A stretch of 9,388 bases of DNA, taken from assembly GCA_020696885.1 (NCBI GenBank), contig JAJFMS010000059.1, positions 1 to 9,388 of the forward strand. The letters are read 5' to 3'. This DNA comes from Armatimonadota bacterium. Its GTDB lineage: Bacteria; Armatimonadota; SYMT01. The notes under the pieces were generated by a model. That model had not been told where the DNA came from, did not search any database, and saw only the letters and a program-made list of their open reading frames with translations. Made by a program: the position numbers and the translations under genes. Positions 4,820 through 9,388 of this stretch are shown here, piece by piece; position 1 is the stretch's first letter, and each line of letters opens with the position of its first letter.

Positions 4820-6507
4820 CCACCCGAGCTTCCCTCCCTGCCCTAACCCCGTCTGGTGACGCTTCCCCGAACGTCTTCCAGGCCGCCACCTCTACGGAGA
4901 AGCTGCGCGGGCAGTATTACACGCCGCCGGAGCTGGTGCGGCTCATCCTGGAGCAGGTGGCGCCGCTGCCCGGCGACGTCCTCCTCGACCCCTCCTGCGG
5001 CGACGGCGAGTTCCTGGTAGGCGCGGTGCACTACCTCCTGGACACCGGCGTCGCCTGGGACGCCGGCACCCTCCTGCGCTCCGTGGCCGGCCTGGACGTA
5101 AACGAGACCGCGGTCCTCGAAGCCCGGCGGCGCGTGGCAGACGCCATCCGCGAGCGGCTAGGAGTGACCGTGGCGCCCGAGGCAGTGAACGTCCGTTGTG
5201 CTAACGCCCTCGAGTTGCCGCCCGGCGAGCCACCGCTCGTTGCCCGAGCCGGCCGGCTGTTGGTGGTGGGGAACCCCCCCTACGTGGAGGCCAAGCGACT
5301 CTCCCGCGAGCTGAAGCTGAGCCTGAAGCAGCGGTTCCCCGCGGCCGCTTCCGGCGCGCCGGACCTGTATCTCTACTTCCTCCACGCCTGCCTGGGCTGG
5401 CTGCGCGCCGAGGACCGCCTGGCCCTGGTGCTGCCGAACCGGGTGCTGGTGAACTCCAACGCGCGGGAGCTGCGGGAACAGCTCCTCGGCCGTGAGCAGC
5501 TCCTCGGCATCGACTTCGCCACCCGGACCGGTATCTTTCCGGGAGCGGCGGTGTATCCGGTAGTACTCTATGCCGCGGGCCGGGTGGAAGACCCGCAGGT
5601 GAGCCTGGCGACGGTGCAGCGGTCGGCGACCGGGCTTTGCCGCGAGCCCCTTCCGTCGCTCCCGCGGGAGCTGTATGCCGCGACGGAAGCCCGCGCGCTC
5701 TTTCCCGCGCCGGCCGCCGGGCCGCTGGCGGAAGCGCTGGAGCGGCTGGTACGTCAGGTTCCCCGTGGGCGCCTGGCGGATCTGCTGGATATCCGGTGGT
5801 CCATCTCGTTCCACCGGCGGGGCTTGCGGGAGCGCTTCGTCAGCGCTTCCCGCGAAGGCATGCGGCAGCCGGAGCCGTTCCTGGGCGGCGGCACCTTCGC
5901 CGGCAACAGCGACGTCACCCGCTACCGCGCGGCCTGGGGCGGCTGGTGGATCAACTACGACTCAGAGCGGCTCCGCGCCGAAGGTAATCCGCTTCCGCCA
6001 CGGGAGCTATTCGGGCCACCGCGGGTGGTGATCTGCCAGAACGGCCGCAGCCTCCGCGCCGCGTACGATGAGTCTGGCCACGTCCTGAAAGACACCCTCC
6101 TCTGCGGCCTGCTCCGCGAGACGGGCCATACCCTCACCACCTACCCCCGCGCGCTGGTGGGACTCCTCTGCTCCCGGGCGGTGCATTTCTACTATTCGCA
6201 CGTGTTCCATGGCGGCCACGTAAACGGCGGCTACCTCCACTTCCTGCGTTCGTTCCTGGACGACATCCCAATCGGCGCGTGGTCGGCTCCGGCCGCGGTC
6301 GCGGTGGAGGAGCTGGTGCGAGCCCGCGAGGCGCTGCTGCCGGGCGCCGCCGCCGCGGCGATCGAAGAGGAGATCGAGGCCCGGGTCTGCGAGTGCTTCG
6401 GCATCACCCCGGCGGAGCAGGACCTGCTCCGGGAGTGGGGCGCGGCAGACGAGAACTGGCCGCTGCGAGACCGGGTCCGCCGCCCCGCCGAAACCAGGAG
6501 CGCCTGA
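4816..6507 (+). CDS. N6-adenine DNA methyltransferase, TaqI/Eco57I type
   Basis: This enzyme should methylate adenine N6 in a specific DNA site using S-adenosylmethionine. Counting from 4816 (563 residues), the order is motif X GQYYTPPE (32-39), SAM-binding motif I LLDPSCGDGEFL (56-67), motif II GLDVN (92-96), catalytic motif IV NPPY (153-156), then DLYLYF (183-188) and LALVLPNRVL (202-211). A C-terminal half of about 330 residues ends with HVNGGYLHFLRSFLDDIPI-type sequence, like TaqI target-recognition domains. This is the gamma-class layout. No nuclease domain or nuclease gene is seen, so it is an apparent orphan. The start is unclear. No in-frame ATG, GTG or TTG lies between the previous stop and motif X. 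ATG 4702 and TTG 4747 overlap the preceding gene by 118 and 73 bases. CTG 4816, seven bases after CGAGG and overlapping the preceding TGA, is used here tentatively. Confidence 0.92.
   Translation: MTTRASLPALTPSGDASPNVFQAATSTEKLRGQYYTPPELVRLILEQVAPLPGDVLLDPSCGDGEFLVGAVHYLLDTGVAWDAGTLLRSVAGLDVNETAVLEARRRVADAIRERLGVTVAPEAVNVRCANALELPPGEPPLVARAGRLLVVGNPPYVEAKRLSRELKLSLKQRFPAAASGAPDLYLYFLHACLGWLRAEDRLALVLPNRVLVNSNARELREQLLGREQLLGIDFATRTGIFPGAAVYPVVLYAAGRVEDPQVSLATVQRSATGLCREPLPSLPRELYAATEARALFPAPAAGPLAEALERLVRQVPRGRLADLLDIRWSISFHRRGLRERFVSASREGMRQPEPFLGGGTFAGNSDVTRYRAAWGGWWINYDSERLRAEGNPLPPRELFGPPRVVICQNGRSLRAAYDESGHVLKDTLLCGLLRETGHTLTTYPRALVGLLCSRAVHFYYSHVFHGGHVNGGYLHFLRSFLDDIPIGAWSAPAAVAVEELVRAREALLPGAAAAAIEEEIEARVCECFGITPAEQDLLREWGAADENWPLRDRVRRPAETRSA
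6495..6500 (+). promoter_or_regulatory. Ribosome-binding site CAGGAG for the CPBP protease gene
   Basis: CAGGAG inside the last codons of the methyltransferase gene lies eight bases before ATG 6509. The stop and start are separated by one base (TGAGATG). This supports translational coupling and fixes the start of the protease gene. Confidence 0.75.
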
Positions 6508-6508
6508 G

Positions 6509-7141
6509 ATGACGGCTTCCGCTCGCATCGTGCCGGTCTCCGTTTCGCCCTGGCTGTCGGTGCTCGTCTTTGGGGTGTGGGTCGCCGGCGCGTACGCCGG
6601 GCGCTGGGTGGGGGTCTGGGGCGGCGTGGGAAGCGCCGCGCTGATCACCGCGGCGGTGGCGGTGCTGGGGGTGCGCCGCGGGCTGGCGCCGCTGCTGCGG
6701 CCCACGGTGCCGCTGGTGCTGCAGGGAGTGGCGGCGGGCGCGGTGATGATTGCGGCGACGTACCTCCTCTTTCCGCTGGTGGTCCGCCTGAGCAGCGACG
6801 TCGCTTCGGCCACCGCCGCGCTCTACGAGCTGTTTAACTCCGGCCCCGCGCTGCTGCGGCTGATCTTGCTGGCCCCCGTGATCTTCTGCGAGGAGCTGGT
6901 GTGGCGCGGCCTCGTCCAGGGAACCCTCGCGGCCAAGCCCCGCGCCCGCGCGGCGCTCCTCTCCGCCGGCATCTACGCCCTGGCGCACCTGCCGCTCGGC
7001 TCGCCGCTGCTGGCCGTCATCGCGCTCGCTTGCGGTGTCTACTGGGGGCTCCTGCGCGCCTACACCGGCAGCCTCATTCCGGTGCTGGTGGCGCACCTGC
7101 TCTGGGATCTGGCGGTGATGGTGCTGTTTCCGCTGAGTTAA
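6509..7141 (+). CDS. CPBP family glutamic intramembrane protease
   Basis: This 210-residue membrane protein belongs to the CPBP (CAAX protease and bacteriocin-processing, 'Abi') family, which cleaves peptides within the membrane. Motif 1 is E128-E129-L-V-W-R133, motif 2 is Y156-A-L-A-H160, and motif 3 is H196-L-L-W-D200; together they supply the catalytic glutamate and histidines. Several hydrophobic helices are visible, for example at 12-30, 39-54, 68-92, 115-127, 147-160, 166-183 and 188-208. Known members process prenylated proteins or bacteriocins, give self-immunity, or act in signalling; the substrate here is unknown. It follows the methyltransferase with one base between and has its own ribosome-binding site, so it is the third gene of that operon. 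No clear terminator follows it. Confidence 0.93.
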   Translation: MTASARIVPVSVSPWLSVLVFGVWVAGAYAGRWVGVWGGVGSAALITAAVAVLGVRRGLAPLLRPTVPLVLQGVAAGAVMIAATYLLFPLVVRLSSDVASATAALYELFNSGPALLRLILLAPVIFCEELVWRGLVQGTLAAKPRARAALLSAGIYALAHLPLGSPLLAVIALACGVYWGLLRAYTGSLIPVLVAHLLWDLAVMVLFPLS

Positions 7142-7337
7142 TAACCACCATTGCTCGGTAAGGCAACAAACATCCGTTCGAAGAACTCATGTGAAATCGA
7201 CCACATGGACGGTAGAAATGTGCGGTTGTGAGGAACAATCGGAGTAACCGCTCGTCTGAACGGAGTATAGAAGGTACGGCCTGCCTTCCGATCATCCGAA
7301 ACTAGCGGACCAAGTAGTGCACGGTCAGAGTAGTAGC

Positions 7338-8411
7338 ATGCTTAGCGTTTTTTCCAGATTTACCCAGCGGAGTTCGGCCTCTCGGAAGAGCACCCCGGCT
7401 CACACGCCGGAAACTCGCGAGCAGGCGGAAGCCTCGCTCGCCCTGGTCCGCGAGCTACTACACGCCGTCGAGCAATTCGTCCTCTCGACCCCCGATCTGG
7501 ACAGCTCCCGCTTCCTGCACCGGATGCGCAGCACCGCCGCCGGCCTGGCCGGGGACGTGGACCCGGTGACCATGCGCCTCTACCAGGAGTGGCTGGGGAA
7601 CGCCCTCCGGGCCTTCGGCGGCCTGCAGCAGAACTACATCCAGGAGCGCGAGACAGAGATGTGGCGGCTGCTGGATACCTATTCCCGCGCCACGCACGTC
7701 ACCCAATCCACAGAGCACGCGCTGGTAGACCAGATCCGCGACGCGCACGTGCGCATGAAGGACCTGGTGACGCTGCCGGACATCCGCGCCGCCCGGATGC
7801 AGCTCGAAGACGAGCTCCAGCAGGTGCAGCGCGCCGTGATCCAGAAGGCGCGTGAGGATAAAGAACGCTCCGCGTCCCTGACACGGGAGGTCGCCCGGCT
7901 GGAGAGCGTGTTGGCTTCCGTACGCGGGCAGGCGGACTTCGACGTGCTGACCGGCGTCTTCCACCGGGCCGTGGTGGAAGACCGACTGCGGGCGCTGCTA
8001 GCCGAAGGGAAGCCGGTAACCATCGCCCTGATGGACGTGGACAACTTCCGGACCATCAACACCACCCTGGGCCACGCGGTTGGCGACCGGATCCTGGCCC
8101 TGGTGGGCGATCAGCTCCAGCGCGTCACGCGCTCCACGGACGTGGCGGCGCGGTACGGCGGCGACGAGTTCTGCTTCCTGGCCGTGGGTGGCACGGTGGA
8201 CCAGCTCGCGCAGCGGCTGTCCGGCGCCGTCGGCCGGCGTCACGTGCGCCTGGAGCTGGATGAGCGGGTCTGTTCCGTCCTCCTCTCTCTCAGCGTCGGC
8301 ATCACCTCCTCCTCGCCCGGCGACACGCTGGAGCAGGTAGTCGAGCGCGCCGGCCGGGCCCTCTCCGTGGTAAAAGCCGCCGGCAAGGGCGGCATCCGCG
8401 TGGCCCAGTAA
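7338..8411 (+). CDS. Cytoplasmic diguanylate cyclase (GGDEF)
   Basis: The enzyme should make cyclic di-GMP from two GTP. Counting from ATG 7338 (357 residues), the GGDEF domain spans about 200-357, with DFDVLTGVFHR (201-211), MDVDNFRTINTTLGHAVGD (232-250) and an intact RYGGDEF (272-278). An inhibitory I-site RSTD (265-268) lies exactly five residues before GGDEF, so product feedback is likely. The first 200 residues are helical, soluble and unlike PAS, GAF or REC domains; a charged coiled coil at about 150-200 would hold the dimer. There is no membrane segment. GTG 7317 would add seven residues; neither start has a good ribosome-binding site, and ATG is chosen as the commoner codon. The gene stands alone between a 196-base leader and a strong terminator. 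Confidence 0.94.
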   Translation: MLSVFSRFTQRSSASRKSTPAHTPETREQAEASLALVRELLHAVEQFVLSTPDLDSSRFLHRMRSTAAGLAGDVDPVTMRLYQEWLGNALRAFGGLQQNYIQERETEMWRLLDTYSRATHVTQSTEHALVDQIRDAHVRMKDLVTLPDIRAARMQLEDELQQVQRAVIQKAREDKERSASLTREVARLESVLASVRGQADFDVLTGVFHRAVVEDRLRALLAEGKPVTIALMDVDNFRTINTTLGHAVGDRILALVGDQLQRVTRSTDVAARYGGDEFCFLAVGGTVDQLAQRLSGAVGRRHVRLELDERVCSVLLSLSVGITSSSPGDTLEQVVERAGRALSVVKAAGKGGIRVAQ

Positions 8412-8444
8412 GCAGCCTCCGCCCGGACCATTCCATCCCACGAT

Positions 8445-8480
8445 ACGGACCGTCTTTCGTTCGAAAGGCGGTCCGTTTTG
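8445..8480 (+). terminator. Strong rho-independent terminator after the diguanylate cyclase gene
   Basis: ACGGACCG-T-CTTTCG (8445-8459) pairs with CGAAAG-G-CGGTCCGT (8462-8476) around a TT turn, giving 15 pairs with one T-G wobble. TTTT (8476-8479) follows. It lies 33 bases after the stop codon. The stem is nearly palindromic, so it could also act in the other direction, although the minus-strand side has only a weak T-run. Confidence 0.93.
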
Positions 8481-8564
8481 CCGCCACGCTGTCCCGAGAC
8501 GCTTCGCCGATCCAGTTTGTCGCCCCGCCAGGGAGGGGAGTGCGAGGCGGAGTCGGAACCTAAT

Positions 8565-8590
8565 CGTTGTATTTCCCAACGTGGACAACG
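8565..8590. promoter_or_regulatory. Inverted repeat CGTTGT-N14-ACAACG before the oxidoreductase gene
   Basis: CGTTGT (8565-8570) and ACAACG (8585-8590) form 6-bp arms, and the centre carries a further AACG. It lies 19 bases before the TTG start of the next gene, where a repressor site or leader hairpin could sit. The arms are short and no clear -35/-10 pair was found nearby, so this is a weak call. Confidence 0.25.
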
Positions 8591-8597
8591 AAGACTC

Positions 8598-8604
8598 GGG
8601 AGGG
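8598..8604 (+). promoter_or_regulatory. Ribosome-binding site GGGAGGG that sets a TTG start
   Basis: GGGAGGG is followed by five bases and then TTG at 8610. The ATG at 8605 is out of frame and meets TGA after one codon (ATGAGTTGA). The site therefore supports TTG 8610 as the start of the oxidoreductase. Confidence 0.7.
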
Positions 8605-8609
8605 ATGAG

Positions 8610-9388
8610 TTGAAGGATAACGACCTGTCACGACGTAACTTCCTGGTCCGCTCGGCTAGCGCAATCTCCCTGGCTACGGTGCCGGAGTGGTACGCCCGTG
8701 AGGCGGCCGCTGCGGAAGACAAGCCGAAGAAAGAAGTCAAGCCGAACGACCGGATCAACATCGCCTGTATCGGCCCCGGCGGGTCCAAGGGCGGCTATCG
8801 CCAGGGCCTCGGGGATACCCGCAACATCAAGAACCAGGGTGGGGTGCAGGTAGTCGCGGTTTGCGACGTAGAGAAGCAGCACGCCCAGGAAGCCGCGCAG
8901 GCGCTGGGCCCCGGCGTCGACATCTACGGCGACTTCCGGGAGCTGCTGGAGCGCAAGGACATCGACGCGGTGGTCATCGGCACGCCGGACCACTGGCACA
9001 CCGCCATCGCCATCGCGGCGATGAAGTCCGGTAAGGACGTCTACTGCGAGAAGCCGCTGACCCTCTTCATCGAGGAAGGCAAGAAGATCCGGGAAGCCCA
9101 GAAGAAGAGCAAGCGGATCTTCCAGGTCGGCAGCCAGCAGCGCTCCGACCAGCGGTTCCGCCTGGCTTGCGAGGTGGTGCGGAACGGCCGCATCGGCAAG
9201 ATCAAGCGGGTGGAAGCGCGCCTGCCCAACGGCACCAAGGGCGGCCCGTTCCCCACGTCGCCGGTGCCGGCGGACTTCAACTGGGACATGTGGCTCGGGC
9301 CGGCCTTCTGGACCGACTACATCAAGGAGCGCACCCACGGCAACTTCCGCCACTGGTTCGAGTACTCCGGCGGCATGATGACGGACTG
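8610..9388 (+). CDS. Tat-exported Gfo/Idh/MocA family oxidoreductase, C-terminus cut by window edge
   Basis: This is an NAD(P)-dependent dehydrogenase family acting mostly on sugars, inositols or related polyols; the exact substrate cannot be told. 259 residues are visible. The N-terminus has a twin-arginine signal (S7-R8-R9-N10-F11-L12, then a hydrophobic run to about 24), which predicts folded export by Tat, as in many homologues of Planctomycetota and Armatimonadota. The Rossmann domain follows: INIACIGPGGSKGG (49-62), nucleotide-binding VVAVCDVE (81-88, D86), TPDHWH (125-130) and the family-defining EKPL (147-150) with catalytic-region K148. The second domain begins with a WDMWLGPA segment typical of these exported forms. 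The start is TTG 8610, set by GGGAGGG five bases before it. A strong terminator isolates it from the upstream cyclase gene. Confidence 0.93.
   Translation, partial: MKDNDLSRRNFLVRSASAISLATVPEWYAREAAAAEDKPKKEVKPNDRINIACIGPGGSKGGYRQGLGDTRNIKNQGGVQVVAVCDVEKQHAQEAAQALGPGVDIYGDFRELLERKDIDAVVIGTPDHWHTAIAIAAMKSGKDVYCEKPLTLFIEEGKKIREAQKKSKRIFQVGSQQRSDQRFRLACEVVRNGRIGKIKRVEARLPNGTKGGPFPTSPVPADFNWDMWLGPAFWTDYIKERTHGNFRHWFEYSGGMMTD

Noticed and set aside
7142..7337. Cyclic di-GMP riboswitch in the leader of the diguanylate cyclase gene
   Set aside because: The conserved GEMM core and tetraloop-receptor pattern were not recognised in this stretch.

Overview
High-GC bacterial chromosome fragment with eight convincing protein genes, two cut off by the window edges. 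The best guess for the host is Armatimonadota, with Planctomycetota or a related phylum as alternatives. This rests on three kinds of protein: a pseudopilin-like protein with the phrase 'YPVFMQAKSAA ... MYATDYDQRFPP' and an H-X9-DG C-terminus, a DUF1501 protein, and a Tat-exported Gfo/Idh/MocA oxidoreductase. No taxonomic marker was compared, so this is inference.

Left part, minus strand (1-2671). Reading leftward there is a small membrane-anchored H-X9-DG protein, then about 415 bases of non-coding DNA, then recF with a readable sigma70-type promoter, then a MobA-like nucleotidyltransferase that leaves the window. The non-coding stretch holds four copies of an ATGTTCAGAA-type repeat, one inside a 20-bp dyad. 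recF is not next to dnaN here, and the nucleotidyltransferase has no normal start codon at the place its ribosome-binding site predicts.

Middle, plus strand (2750-7141). A DUF1501 gene lies between two C/A-rich low-complexity tracts and ends at a good intrinsic terminator. After the terminator comes a tight three-gene run: a 90-residue unknown protein, an N6-adenine DNA methyltransferase of the TaqI/Eco57I type, and a CPBP-family intramembrane protease. The genes overlap or nearly touch, so they are probably translated together. No restriction nuclease is visible. This run is the best candidate in the window for a little-described functional unit (orphan modification, anti-phage or signalling), but no function is shown by the sequence alone.

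Right part, plus strand (7338-9388). A soluble diguanylate cyclase with an intact GGDEF motif and inhibitory site ends at a very strong terminator. A Tat-exported Gfo/Idh/MocA oxidoreductase then starts from TTG and runs off the window.

At least three of the eight genes appear to start without ATG (GTG, TTG, and ATC or GTG), and the methyltransferase may be a fourth. No tRNA, rRNA, CRISPR array, transposase or attachment site was seen.
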